The notes beneath the pieces are model-generated. The model had not been told where the DNA came from. It worked only from the letters and a program-made list of their open reading frames with translations, and searched no databases. Below, piece by piece: positions 10,334-19,500 of a stretch of DNA of 64,000 nt. The stretch covers positions 55,964 through 119,963 of the forward strand of contig CAZPWJ010000004.1 in NCBI GenBank assembly GCA_964590195.1, read 5' to 3'. Source of the DNA: GCA-2731375 sp964590195 (GTDB lineage: Bacteria; Pseudomonadota; Alphaproteobacteria; GCA-2731375). Numbering within the stretch: the first letter of the stretch is position 1; each line of letters starts with the position of its first letter. A program made the translations under genes and the position numbers.

Positions 10334-10423
10334 GGCACGTGCCTCCCTAGAAACACAGTGTAGACTGAACGAGCGGAAGGGTGAAGACTGGGAAACGCCC
10401 ATGTTGAATATTGGAGAAATGCC

Positions 10424-11830
10424 GTGAACCAAGTCAGCCCCGATCCCACCTATATGACCGTGCATGCGCTGTCCGCCGCCATTGCCGATGGCAGCCTGAC
10501 CTCCACGGATATCGTTGAATGCTGCCTGCAACGGATCGCCGCGCATGACGGCAAGCTGCATGCCTTCGTCACGGTTTATGCGGACGAGGCGCGCCAGGCG
10601 GCAAAGGCCGCCGATGATGCGATCCAGTCCGGTCATTCCCTGGGCCCGCTGCATGGCATCCCCATCGCCCTGAAGGACATCATCGATATGGAGGGGCGGA
10701 TCACAACGGGGGGCAGCCAGGTCTGGCGCCAACGGATCTCGCCCACCACGGCGACGGTGGCGCAACGCTTGATCGGGGCCGGCATGATCGTCATCGGAAA
10801 GACCCATTCCGTGGAATTCGCCATGGGCGGCTGGGGCACCAACACCCACATGGGCACGCCGTGGAACCCGTGGGATCTGCACACGCACCGTACACCGGGC
10901 GGTTCCTCCTCAGGCTCCGGCGTGGCGGTGGCCGCCGGCATGGTGCCCGCCGCCATCGGCACGGACACGGGCGGTTCGGTGCGTCTGCCGGCCTCGTACT
11001 GCGGCCTGGCCGGTTTGAAGACCACGGTTGAACGGGTCAGCCTGCATGGAATTCTGCCGCTGAGCACGACATTGGATACACCGGGGCCCATGACCCGCTC
11101 GGTCGAGGATACGGCGATGATCTATGATGTAATCCAGGGCCCCGATCCATTGTGGCCGCCGACCCTGGCCCATAACGCACTAAGCCCGTTCAGCAATCTG
11201 CGCCGTGGCGTGCAAGGTCTGCGCCTGGCCGCGATTTCCGGTGCCGAACGGAACGGTGTCGATGCCCCGACCTTGGCTGCCTTTGACGCCGCGCAGGATA
11301 CGTTGCGGACCTTGGGCGCGGTAATCACGGAAATCGAGATGCCCCGGCCCTTCACGGACTTTGCCGCCATTGCCGGGCGGATCATCGGCGCGGAAGGCTA
11401 TCGTTTCGTCGGCCATTTGGCGGATGATGACGAACTACCCGTCGATCCCAACGTGCGCCCGCGCATTCAACTGGGCCGGGACATCAAGGCCCATGAATAC
11501 CTCGACGCCCTGGCCGAGAAGGAAGCCGCGAAGGCGGAATTCGAGGAAATCATGTTGGACTTCGACGCCCTGCTGTTGCCCAGCACCGAAACACCGGCCA
11601 TTCCCGTGGTGGAGGCGGACGAGGGCGGCACGCCGGCCCGTTTTACCCGGGCCGGCAACTGCCTGGACCTTTGCGCCCTGTCCCTGCCAAATGGGATGTC
11701 GCCGGATGGCCTGCCCACATCCCTGCAAATCGCCTGCGCCGGCTATGACGAGGCCATGGCCCTGCGCATCGGCTGGGCCTATGAACAAGCCACGGATTGG
11801 CACAATAAGCATCCAAACCTGGACGGATAA
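10424..11830 (+). CDS. Amidase-signature-family amidase
   Basis: The 468-residue Ser-cisSer-Lys hydrolase has the catalytic lysine near residue 84 ('PIALKDIID'), the glycine/serine-rich 'TPGGSSSGSGVAVAAG' around Ser161-165 and the nucleophile near Ser185 ('GTDTGGSVRLPASYCG'). It would hydrolyse a small amide in the cytoplasm. No gatB or gatC is adjacent, so a GatA role is unlikely. The GTG start at 10424 follows TTGGAGAAA, whereas an ATG at 10401 is quickly stopped. It diverges from the acyl-CoA dehydrogenase operon. The substrate is unknown. Confidence 0.86.
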   Translation: MNQVSPDPTYMTVHALSAAIADGSLTSTDIVECCLQRIAAHDGKLHAFVTVYADEARQAAKAADDAIQSGHSLGPLHGIPIALKDIIDMEGRITTGGSQVWRQRISPTTATVAQRLIGAGMIVIGKTHSVEFAMGGWGTNTHMGTPWNPWDLHTHRTPGGSSSGSGVAVAAGMVPAAIGTDTGGSVRLPASYCGLAGLKTTVERVSLHGILPLSTTLDTPGPMTRSVEDTAMIYDVIQGPDPLWPPTLAHNALSPFSNLRRGVQGLRLAAISGAERNGVDAPTLAAFDAAQDTLRTLGAVITEIEMPRPFTDFAAIAGRIIGAEGYRFVGHLADDDELPVDPNVRPRIQLGRDIKAHEYLDALAEKEAAKAEFEEIMLDFDALLLPSTETPAIPVVEADEGGTPARFTRAGNCLDLCALSLPNGMSPDGLPTSLQIACAGYDEAMALRIGWAYEQATDWHNKHPNLDG

Positions 11831-11913
11831 TTTTATCACGTCTTGGTGAGCCCGGTTGCAACCTCTCCCCCGCTCTGCTCCAATAAAGCCAATGTCGATG
11901 AGGGGAGTGCATC

Positions 11914-12393
11914 ATGGCTGAAAAGTTAGGGGCGGGTGACGGATTTCCGAATATGTCACTGCCATTGGTCGGCGGCGGCGAGATTACCTTGCCGGCGGAT
12001 CTGAAAACCACCTATTCGGTGATCCTGTTCTATCGCGGCCATTGGTGACCCTTCTGCCGCCGGCAGTTAGCCGGCTATCAGAACGAAATTGAGACCTTGA
12101 ACGAACTGGGCGTTTCCGTGGTCGCGGCCAGCACCGACGACGAGGAAAAGGCGGCGGAAGTGGCCGCCGATCTGTCCTATCCGGTGGCCTATGGCGTCAG
12201 CCGTGAACAGGCCGACAGCCTGGGTGCCTGGTGGGAAGACCGGCGCGGTATTATTCAACCCAGCGAATTTCTGTTGGACGCTGAACACAAGGTGATGACC
12301 TCGACGTACAGCGCCGGTCCCATTGGCCGTATAGAGCCGGCCGATTTGGTCAAAATCGCGACGATGTACGAGAAGCGGCGCAAAGAAGGCTAA
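11914..12393 (+). CDS. Peroxiredoxin-like thiol reductase, probable selenoprotein (in-frame UGA)
   Basis: Translation from the ATG at 11914 (ribosome site AGGGGAG) runs 44 codons, meets TGA at 12046-12048, then continues in the same frame to TAA at 12391, giving 159 residues. The sequence around the TGA reads 'LFYRGHW-U-PFCRRQLAGY'. In AhpC/TSA peroxiredoxin-like relatives this position is the active-site Cys of a CPxC motif, so Sec45-Cys48 would form a UxxC redox pair. A candidate bacterial SECIS hairpin begins 11 nt after the TGA. The downstream part ('VAASTDDEEKAAEVAADL', 'GIIQPSEFLLDAEH') is intact and conserved-looking, which argues against decay. A single-base error (TGC or TGT to TGA) cannot be excluded from sequence alone. 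It converges on panC with a 4-bp overlap. Confidence 0.78.
12059..12075 (+). promoter_or_regulatory. Candidate bacterial SECIS hairpin
   Basis: GCCGGC (12059-12064) pairs perfectly with GCCGGC (12070-12075) around the loop AGTTA. The loop begins after a 16-nt interval following the TGA and has G at its second position. That meets the published bacterial SECIS rules: 16-37 nt spacing, a 3-14 nt loop, and G among its first two bases. A competing hairpin (CTGCC-GCC-GGCAG, 12054-12066) is also possible. Confidence 0.55.
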
Positions 12394-13262
12394 CTGGCCG
12401 GGGCCTCGCCAACCGCAATGTTGTCGATCAGGCGGGTTTCGCCCAGCCATGCCGCCACCAGCAGGCGGGCGGGGCGTTGCGCCGTGTCTACTGGAACCAG
12501 GGTTTCGGCATCGCAAAGCTCCAGGTAATCGATCTTTGTGAATCCGGCATCGTTTAGCTGTTTCTTGGCGGAGGCAAGTTCCGCATCCACCGTGCCGCGT
12601 CCGGCTTCGATGTTGTCCGCCGCCATGCGCAGCACCTGGATAATCGTCGCCGCCTGTTGCCGTTCCGTCGTGTCGAGGTAGGCATTGCGCGACGACAGCG
12701 CCAGGCCATCGGCCTCGCGCACCGTGGGTCCGCCAACGACGTCCACGGGGATATTGAGGTCTTGGGCGGCCTGGCGGATGACCAACAGCTGCTGATAGTC
12801 CTTCTCGCCGAATATCGCCACGTCTGGCAGGGCCTGCAGCAACAGCTTGCTGACAACGGTGGCGACACCGTCAAAAAAGCCGGGTCGCGAAGCGCCGCAT
12901 AGACCATCCGTGATCCCCGTGACGCTGACAGTAGTGGCGAAATTGTCGGGATACATGACGCTGACATCAGGCGCGAACAGCAGATCGACGCCCTCCGCAA
13001 TCAGCTTCTCCACATCCTCGCCCTCGCCGCGGGGATAGGTTTCGAAGTCTTCCGATGGCGCAAACTGTTTCGGATTGACGAAAATCGTGGCGCAGACCCG
13101 GTCGCAGAGTTCATGGCCCTGGCGCATCAGCGACAAATGCCCTTCGTGCAACGCGCCCATGGTCGGAACAAGCGCGACGGTCTGGCCTTTGCTGCGCCAT
13201 TCGGACACTTTTTCGCGCAGGGCGGCCACCGTTCTTACGATTTCAAGACCTGTCGTTTCCAT
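12390..13262 (-). CDS. panC: Pantoate--beta-alanine ligase
   Basis: PanC joins pantoate and beta-alanine with ATP to make pantothenate, the CoA precursor. The 290-residue protein shows 'VALVPTMGALHEGHLSLMRQG' with the first ATP-binding His pair. It also shows 'IFVNPKQFAPSEDF', 'GFFDGVATVVSKLL', 'AIFGEKDYQQL' and 'LALSSRNAYL', all in family order. The start 'METTGLEIV' is chosen over a longer upstream reading because it matches the usual N-terminus. panB is not adjacent. Its end overlaps the selenoprotein-like gene, and it diverges from argD. Confidence 0.95.
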   Translation of the reverse strand: METTGLEIVRTVAALREKVSEWRSKGQTVALVPTMGALHEGHLSLMRQGHELCDRVCATIFVNPKQFAPSEDFETYPRGEGEDVEKLIAEGVDLLFAPDVSVMYPDNFATTVSVTGITDGLCGASRPGFFDGVATVVSKLLLQALPDVAIFGEKDYQQLLVIRQAAQDLNIPVDVVGGPTVREADGLALSSRNAYLDTTERQQAATIIQVLRMAADNIEAGRGTVDAELASAKKQLNDAGFTKIDYLELCDAETLVPVDTAQRPARLLVAAWLGETRLIDNIAVGEAPAS

Positions 13263-13358
13263 GGGCCTTACTCTGTTACATTTTCCTAATAACCGCAGTA
13301 CCCCCTCCCGGCCCCGAAGGCAACCAACCTTTCCCTGAATGAAAAAACCCACTTTCGC

Positions 13359-13387
13359 TTGCGTTTCTCCGGAAACAGGGCTATCTC
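13359..13387 (+). promoter_or_regulatory. Possible argD promoter
   Basis: TTGCGT (13359-13364) and TATCTC or CTATCT (13381-13387) are spaced 16-17 bp. If used, transcription would start near 13393, almost at the leader ATG (13395), giving a nearly leaderless leader-peptide mRNA as described for rhizobial trpL. The match is modest. Confidence 0.35.
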
Positions 13388-13394
13388 CCCCGCC

Positions 13395-13442
13395 ATGATT
13401 AAGTTGAGCAACATATCCAGTCTGCGACGCCGCCGCACCTAA
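13395..13442 (+). CDS. Arginine-rich leader peptide of argD (15 codons)
   Basis: ATG to TAA encodes MIKLSNISSLRRRRT. Four consecutive arginine codons (CGA CGC CGC CGC, 13425-13436) sit just before the stop. A GC-rich segment (GGGGCGGGCGG, 13443-13453) follows immediately, then a terminator-like hairpin, and then argD. This is the arrangement of an amino-acid attenuator: stalling at Arg codons when arginine is scarce would free the G-rich segment to pair with the terminator's 5' arm and let argD be transcribed. No strong ribosome site precedes it, which fits a leaderless start. Inferred, not proven. Confidence 0.55.
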   Translation: MIKLSNISSLRRRRT

Positions 13443-13491
13443 GGGGCGGGCGGTCAACTTTTTCTATTCTCTGAACAGCGAAAATTTATCT

Positions 13492-13514
13492 CCCGCCGCC
13501 GGGTCTTCGGCGGG
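13492..13514 (+). terminator. Attenuator-type terminator hairpin before argD
   Basis: CCCGCCG (13492-13498) pairs with CGGCGGG (13508-13514) over a 9-nt loop and is followed by a T-rich stretch (TTGTTTGTT). GGCGGG at 13445-13450 could instead pair with CCCGCC at 13492-13497, giving a mutually exclusive antiterminator. A further small hairpin (TGGGC-GGC-GCCCA, 13542-13554) lies before the argD ribosome site. Confidence 0.5.
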
Positions 13515-13575
13515 TTGGGCTTGTTTGTTCCTGTCTTGCCGTGGGCGGCGCCCATGCACCTGAAAGGACAGAACA

Positions 13576-14760
13576 ATGCAAGATTCGAATTTCACACCGT
13601 TGATGGAAATTACTCAGCGGCCCGAAACCGTCTTCGTCAAAGGCCAGGGCAGCTGGCTTTATGACAGTGAAGGCAAGGCCTATCTGGACTTTGTTCAGGG
13701 TTGGGCGGTCAACTGTCTGGGCCATAGCCCCGAACTCCTTGTCGCGGCGATCACCGCTCAGGCCGGCCAATTGATCAACTGCAGTCCGGCCTATTTCAAC
13801 CAACCGATGCTGGACCTGGCGGCGGCTTTGACCAATGCCGCCGGCCTGGAGCAGATTTTCTTTGCCAACAGCGGCGCCGAGGCCAATGAAGGCGCCATAA
13901 AGCTGGCCCGGAAATGGGGCAAGTTGCACCGCGATGGTGCCTACGAAATCATTACCATGGCGCATGGTTTTCACGGCCGCACCCTGGCCACCATGGCGGC
14001 CTCGGGCAAGGACGGCTGGGACAAATTGTACCCGCCGAATATGCCCGGCTTTCCGAAAGTGCCCTTTGGCGATCTGGCGGCCACGGCGGCGGCGATCACG
14101 AAAAATACCGTGGCCGTCATGGTCGAACCGGTCCAGGGCGAGGCCGGCGTCATTGATGCGGCGGATAGCTATATGCAGGGCCTGCGCAGCCTGACCAAGG
14201 AGCACGGAATTCTGTTGATTGCTGACGAGATCCAGACGGGTATGGGGCGGACTGGCAAAATGTTCGCCTGTCAGCACACCGGCATCACGCCTGACATCAT
14301 GACCCTGGGCAAGGGTATCGGCGGTGGCGTACCGTTGGCGGCCTTGCTGGCGACGGGATCCGCCTGTTGTTTTGCCCATGGCGATCAGGGCGGCACCTTC
14401 AATGGCAATCCGCTGATGATGGCGGCTGGATTGGCTGTCTGGCGGGAATTGAGCAAGCCCGGATTCCTGGATGATGCCACGGCTGCCGGCGCTTATCTGA
14501 AGCAAGGATTGGCGGCTTTATCGGCAAAGCATGGCATGGGCGCGGTCCGGGGCCGGGGCCTGTTGCTGGCGCTTGATCTGAAGGCGCCGATGGGCGGGGC
14601 GATCGCGGCGGCGGCGCTTGCGGACGGTTTGCTCCTCAATGCGCCGCGCCCCGATAGCCTGCGGTTCATGCCCGCACTTAATATTGAAGAAACCCAGATC
14701 GACCAGATGCTGTTTATTTTAGATAAGGTCATTGAGCAGACCATAACCCGCGCGGCTTAG
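13576..14760 (+). CDS. argD: Acetylornithine aminotransferase
   Basis: The 394-residue class III PLP aminotransferase should convert N-acetylglutamate semialdehyde and glutamate to N-acetylornithine and 2-oxoglutarate in arginine synthesis, and may also act in lysine synthesis. It shows 'YLDFVQGWAVNCLGHSP', 'FFANSGAEANEGAIKLAR', 'VEPVQGEAGVIDA', 'LIADEIQTGMGRTG' and the PLP lysine near residue 246 ('GKGIGGGVPLAAL'). The ribosome site is GAAAGGA. The upstream arginine-rich leader peptide supports an arginine-biosynthetic role over other omega-aminotransferases. It is transcribed alone and ends at a strong bidirectional hairpin. Confidence 0.87.
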   Translation: MQDSNFTPLMEITQRPETVFVKGQGSWLYDSEGKAYLDFVQGWAVNCLGHSPELLVAAITAQAGQLINCSPAYFNQPMLDLAAALTNAAGLEQIFFANSGAEANEGAIKLARKWGKLHRDGAYEIITMAHGFHGRTLATMAASGKDGWDKLYPPNMPGFPKVPFGDLAATAAAITKNTVAVMVEPVQGEAGVIDAADSYMQGLRSLTKEHGILLIADEIQTGMGRTGKMFACQHTGITPDIMTLGKGIGGGVPLAALLATGSACCFAHGDQGGTFNGNPLMMAAGLAVWRELSKPGFLDDATAAGAYLKQGLAALSAKHGMGAVRGRGLLLALDLKAPMGGAIAAAALADGLLLNAPRPDSLRFMPALNIEETQIDQMLFILDKVIEQTITRAA

Positions 14761-14770
14761 AATTGTTTCT

Positions 14771-14821
14771 GTTTGTATCCGGGGGTCCGGCCATGCATTG
14801 GGCCTCCGGAGGTAGACAAAC
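14771..14821. terminator. Bidirectional terminator between convergent genes
   Basis: An 11-bp stem with two G-U pairs (TCCGGGGGTCC 14778-14788 with GGGCCTCCGGA 14800-14810) is flanked by GTTTGT and ACAAAC, which extend the pairing. It lies between argD and the convergent PPOX gene, with T-rich tracts on the argD side. Confidence 0.6.
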
Positions 14822-14822
14822 A

Positions 14823-15377
14823 TCAGTCAATATCGTCAAAAATACCCGTCGGCTTGCCGTCGATGCTCTTGGTGTTCTTGCGGCCCCAGTATTTTCTGAC
14901 GCCATCCTCACCCATGTCTTCGTAGTAGGGGACGAGTTCCGTTTCGCCACGGCTTCTCTCGAACGGCATCACCGGAACACCCGTGCCGCACGATGTCTGG
15001 GTCAGCTCGACCGTCAGGTCAAAGATCTGCCGGCTGCCCGCCATCTCGGGAAAAAGCGCGATCGACGCTTGCCATTCAGGTTGCCGGGGATGGATAACCT
15101 TAGCGGAACCATAAACCCGCAGGATTAGGGGATCGCCCTTGAAGGCGCAGAACATCAAGGTCATGCGCGGCGTATCGCGGATGTGCGCGGCAGTTTCGTT
15201 GCCGCTGCCGCTCAGATTTAACCAGACGATCCTGTCCTCGGCGGCAAGGCGCAAGGTGTCCATGCCCTTGGGCGAGAGATTTACCCGGCCATCCCGTGCC
15301 GCCGTTGCGACGAAAAACAACGGCTGCTCAAGAATGAATGTCTGATGTTTGGCGCTGAGTTTCTTGCTGATCGCCAT
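14823..15377 (-). CDS. Pyridoxamine 5'-phosphate oxidase-family flavin protein
   Basis: The 184-residue protein has the split-barrel FMN/F420-binding fold: 'FFVATAARDGRVNLSPKGMDTLRL' near the N-terminus, 'RIVWLNLSGSGNETAAH' and 'RMTLMFCAFKGDPLILRVYG'. Members are small cytoplasmic oxidoreductases of mostly unknown substrate; it is too divergent to be PdxH. The ATG at 15377 is preceded by GGGGAGGG, so longer upstream readings are unlikely. It is a single gene convergent with argD. Confidence 0.82.
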   Translation of the reverse strand: MAISKKLSAKHQTFILEQPLFFVATAARDGRVNLSPKGMDTLRLAAEDRIVWLNLSGSGNETAAHIRDTPRMTLMFCAFKGDPLILRVYGSAKVIHPRQPEWQASIALFPEMAGSRQIFDLTVELTQTSCGTGVPVMPFERSRGETELVPYYEDMGEDGVRKYWGRKNTKSIDGKPTGIFDDID

Positions 15378-15513
15378 TGCGAAGCCCTCCCCAGTTGGAC
15401 CAGCGCCTATCATCATCGTCTGACCAGGGATTACAATGATCGATTGCAGCCCCACCGGATTGGACCGATTATGGTACATTCCATTTCCCAAGGAGCCGAT
15501 TCAAGCCATTACC

Positions 15514-16587
15514 ATGTCCATGCGTTTGCAAATTTTGATCGTTGGCCTGCTGACCGCCATATTGGCGGCTGGCTGGTGGTCGTTCGACATTTGGGGCGGC
15601 GGCAGCGCGGTGGCGAAAAAGGCCAAGCGTTCCGGCACCACATTGGTGCTGGTGGAAAAGGCCGTGCTCACCGACGACCATATTTCCCTGACCCTGGTGG
15701 GCACGGGCAAGGCCATCCGCTCCGCTCAGCTGCACCCGGCGGTGGCGGGCGAAGTGCGCCAGATCGTCTTCAAGGCCGAACAGCGGGTGAAAAAGGGCCA
15801 GGCGCTGATCCGCCTGGACGACAAGCATCAGCGCCTGAAAGTCCGTTTGATGGAGGTCGCTATCGCCGAGGCCCGGCGCCAGCTGCAACGCATGCAGAAA
15901 TTGACGCCGTCGGGCTATGCCGCGCGCACCCGCCTGGATACGGCGCAGACGCAACTGGACCTGGCCCAATTGCGCCTGGAACAGGCCAACGCCGAACTGC
16001 ATGACCGCACTATCCATGCGCCGTTCGCCGGCGTGGTCGGCATGACCGATCTGAACCGGGGTGACCGGGTCACCACGGATACCATGGCGGTGACCCTGGA
16101 TGACCGCTCCGCCATTCTGGTGGAGTTTACCGTGCCCGAAGCCCATGCCGGGCGAATAGCGGTCGGCGATACGATTTCGGTCCGTCCATGGTCGTCGCCC
16201 GAAACGGTGATAGAGGGCAAGATCAGTGCCCTGGCCAGCCGCATCGACAGGAGCACGCGTTCGCTGCGGGTCCAGGCCCGGATCGCCAATCCAAAGGACC
16301 GCATCCGCCCCGGCGGCTCGTTCCAGGTAGAGCTGGCATTCAAGGGCGGGGCCTATCCCATTGTCCGCGAGGTTGCCGTGTTGTGGAGCCGGGATGGTGC
16401 CTATTTATGGCGCATCACGGATGGCAAGGCGGAAAAGGTATATGTCCGTCTGGTCCGGCGCGACAAGGGGCGGGTGCTGGTGGATGGTCCCTTGCAGCCG
16501 GGCGACCTGATCGTGGTGGAAGGCGTTCAGGGCCTGCGTCTGGGGCAAAAGGTAAAGACTGCGCCCTTTAAGGCCGGAACATCGTAA
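15514..16587 (+). CDS. RND efflux periplasmic adaptor (membrane fusion protein)
   Basis: The HlyD/AcrA-type adaptor has an N-terminal membrane anchor ('LQILIVGLLTAILAAGWW'), a lipoyl-like half ('VKKGQALIRLDDKHQR'), a coiled-coil hairpin rich in 'LDLAQLRLEQANAEL', then 'IHAPFAGVVGMTDLNRGDRV' and a beta-barrel. It would link the inner-membrane pump to an outer-membrane channel. ATG 15514 is chosen so that the anchor is at the N-terminus; an in-frame ATG exists at 15436. Its stop overlaps the start of the pump gene (TAATG), so the two are co-translated. No TolC-like gene is adjacent. Confidence 0.87.
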   Translation: MSMRLQILIVGLLTAILAAGWWSFDIWGGGSAVAKKAKRSGTTLVLVEKAVLTDDHISLTLVGTGKAIRSAQLHPAVAGEVRQIVFKAEQRVKKGQALIRLDDKHQRLKVRLMEVAIAEARRQLQRMQKLTPSGYAARTRLDTAQTQLDLAQLRLEQANAELHDRTIHAPFAGVVGMTDLNRGDRVTTDTMAVTLDDRSAILVEFTVPEAHAGRIAVGDTISVRPWSSPETVIEGKISALASRIDRSTRSLRVQARIANPKDRIRPGGSFQVELAFKGGAYPIVREVAVLWSRDGAYLWRITDGKAEKVYVRLVRRDKGRVLVDGPLQPGDLIVVEGVQGLRLGQKVKTAPFKAGTS

Positions 16588-19500
16588 TGATCGGGCTCGG
16601 TGATCTGCCATCCCTGGCCGTGCGCCGGCCAACGCTGATCGTCGTCCTGAATTTGCTGATTATCGTCGCCGGCCTGGGTGCTCTGCTGGGGGTGGAGGTC
16701 CGTGAGCTGCCGGATGTGGACCGCCCGTGGGTTAGTGTCCGCGCCTTTTTCGAGGGCGCCTCGCCGGAAACCATGGATGCGGAGGTGACCTCCGTCATTG
16801 AAAGCGCGGTGGCCCGGGTCGCCGGCGTCAAGATCATCGCCTCGGCTTCGGAAGAAGACAACGCGCGTATTTTTGCGCAGTTTGCCGCCACTGTTGATAT
16901 CGATGTCGCCGCCAACGATGTGCGCGAGGCCGTCGCCGGGGTCGAACGGCGCCTGCCCGAGGGGGTGGAGGATATCGTCGTGGTCAAGGCGGACAGTAAT
17001 GCCCGGCCCATCATCCGCCTGGCCCTGACCTCCGATCACCTCTCGCAAGAGGCCCTGACCGAGCTGGCCGAGGATGACGTCAAGCCGGAGCTAGCGGCGA
17101 TCGAAGGCGTGGCTATCGTTAATCTGTTTGGCGACCGCAAACGGGTGCTGCGCGTGGTGGTCGATCCCATGCGCCTGGCCAGTTATCACCTATCCATCAG
17201 CGATGTCGCAAAGGTGCTGGAAAGCACGGACATGGATGTGCCGGCGGGCAGTTTCAAATCCGACGATCAGATGCTGCTGGTCCGCGCCGATGCCTCCCTG
17301 TGGCGGCCCGGCGATGTGGAACGCCTGGCCATTAACGAGCATGTCCGCCTGGGCGACGTCGCCCGCGCCATTTACGGTCCGGCGGAAGCTCTCAGCCATA
17401 CCTTGTTAAATGGCCGCAAGGTGATCGGCATGGCCCTGATCCGAAAGGCCAAGTCAAATACCATTGCCATTTCCGACGGCGTGGACAGGGCGGTTGCGCG
17501 CCTGAACAAACGCCTGAAAGGCGCCGAGGTCATCAAGATCTCCGACGATGCCCGCTTTATTCGCGGCTCGATCCGCGAAGTGGTCTACAGCCTGGGCATC
17601 GCCACCCTTGTGGTGATCGCCGTCATTTATGCCTTCATGACCGCCGTGCGCCCGACCCTGATCCCCGCCGTGGCCATCCCCATTGCCTTGGCCGGCACGA
17701 TCGCCGCCATATGGCTGTTGGGCTTTTCCATCAACATTTTGACCTTGCTGGCCCTGGTGCTGGCGACGGGGATGATTGTCGATGACGCCATCGTGGTGGT
17801 GGAGAATGTTCAGCGTCAGCGCTCCTTGGGCCATGGGCCTCTGGCCGCTGCCGTATTGGGCACCCGGCAGGTGTTTTTCGCGGTGCTGGCGACCACGGCG
17901 ACATTGATTTCGGTCTTTTTGCCCATCGCGTTTCTGCCCAGCGTGGCGGGTAAACTGTTTAGCGAATTCGGTTTTGTCCTGGCCATTGCCGTGGCCATAT
18001 CTTCATTTGTCGCCCTGACCCTCTGCCCCATGCTGGCGGCGCGCCTGCCCGCTGATTGGGGGGCGGAGAAGCCGGGTGCGCCCGGCCCTCTTTCGCGCTT
18101 TGGCAACGCTATAACGGCGGCTTATCAAAGGCTGTTGGATTTCACCCTTGGCGCGCCGGTGCTGGTTCTTGGCTGTGCGGTGTTTCTGGCCGCGGGCGCG
18201 GTGGCTCTGTACCCTACGATTGATCGGGAGCTGCTGCCGAAGGAAGACCGGGGTGCTATTGTCATCTATATGCAGGGTCCCGACGGCGTCGGCCTGGACT
18301 ATATGGACCGACAGTCGGCCCAGGCCGAAGCCATATTGGAGCCGCTGCGGGAACGCGGCGAGGTCAGTAATATCTTCGCTATCGTCGGGCGCTGGGATCT
18401 GAACCGGGTCTTTCTAATGGCGCCGCTTACGCCCTGGTCCGAGCGCACGCGCAGCCAGAATGATATTGCCAAGACCCTGCGTGGGCCGCTAAAGGCCATT
18501 CCCGGCGCCACGGCGCGAGTCAGCCAGCCTAACAGCTTGAACCTGCGCCGCTCCGGCGGACGTTTGGAATTCACCCTGACGGGGGGCAATTACAAGGATA
18601 TCGCGGCCGCCGCCGATACGTTCCTGGCCGCCATGCACGAGCGTATCCCGAATTTGGAAGACCCGGAAATTGAGTACCAGCAGACCCAGCCGCAGCTGTC
18701 GGTCAAGGTGGACCGGGGCCGGGCCGAAGATCTGGGCGTTGAGGTGGAGGGTGTCGCGGATACCCTGCGGGCCATGGTCGATGGCCTGAAGGTGGCGGAG
18801 CTGAATGTCAATGACCGGACCATTCCGGTGAGGATTGAATCCGCCGCCGGCGCCATCAATGATCCTTCGGATCTGAGCAATCTATTCGTGCCCACGGCAA
18901 GCGGCGATCTGGTGCCCCTGTCCGCCTTTATCTCGTTGGAGGAGGTCGGCGTAGCGGCCGAACTGGACCGGGCCGGGCAAAGCCGCGCCATCGAGATCGA
19001 TGCGCCCCTCGCACCTGGCTACAGCCTGCCCGAGGCGATGGCTGACGTGGAGGCCCTGGCCAATGAAATCCTGCCGCCTGGTATTGGCCTGCGTTTCATC
19101 CGCGAGGCGGCAACCCTGCAGGATGCCAACCATGACGTCGCGATCACCTTTGCGGTGGCCATATTGGTGGTGCTGTTGGTACTGGCGGCACAGTTCGAGA
19201 GCGTGTTTTCCGCCGTGGTTATCGTCCTCACCGTGCCGTTCGGCCTGGCGGCGGCGGTCTTCGCCCTGAAATTCACGGACTCCTCGCTGAATATCTACAG
19301 CCAGATCGGCCTGGTTATGCTGGTCGGCCTGATGGCCAAGAACGGCATTCTGGTTGTCGAATTCGCCGATCAACTGCGCGACAAGGGCCTGTCCGTGCAT
19401 GATGCGGTGCGCGAGGCTGCCCTGACCCGCCTGCGTCCGGTCATAATGACCATGCTGTCCACGGTACTGGGGGCGCTACCCCTGATCCTGGGCAGCGGCC

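Noticed and set aside
9194..10888. Extended N-terminus for the 379-aa acyl-CoA dehydrogenase
   Set aside because: The extra residues are non-homologous and antisense to the amidase gene; the internal ATG at 10333 has a strong ribosome site and fits the family start.
12097..12393. Short separate gene starting at TTG 12097 (98 aa)
   Set aside because: It is the C-terminal part of the peroxiredoxin-like gene. It lacks a ribosome site and the redox motif, and the upstream frame (11914-12045) is clearly the same protein.
14823..15491. Longer start of the PPOX-family gene
   Set aside because: The ATG at 15377 directly follows GGGGAGGG, and the extra upstream residues do not resemble the family.
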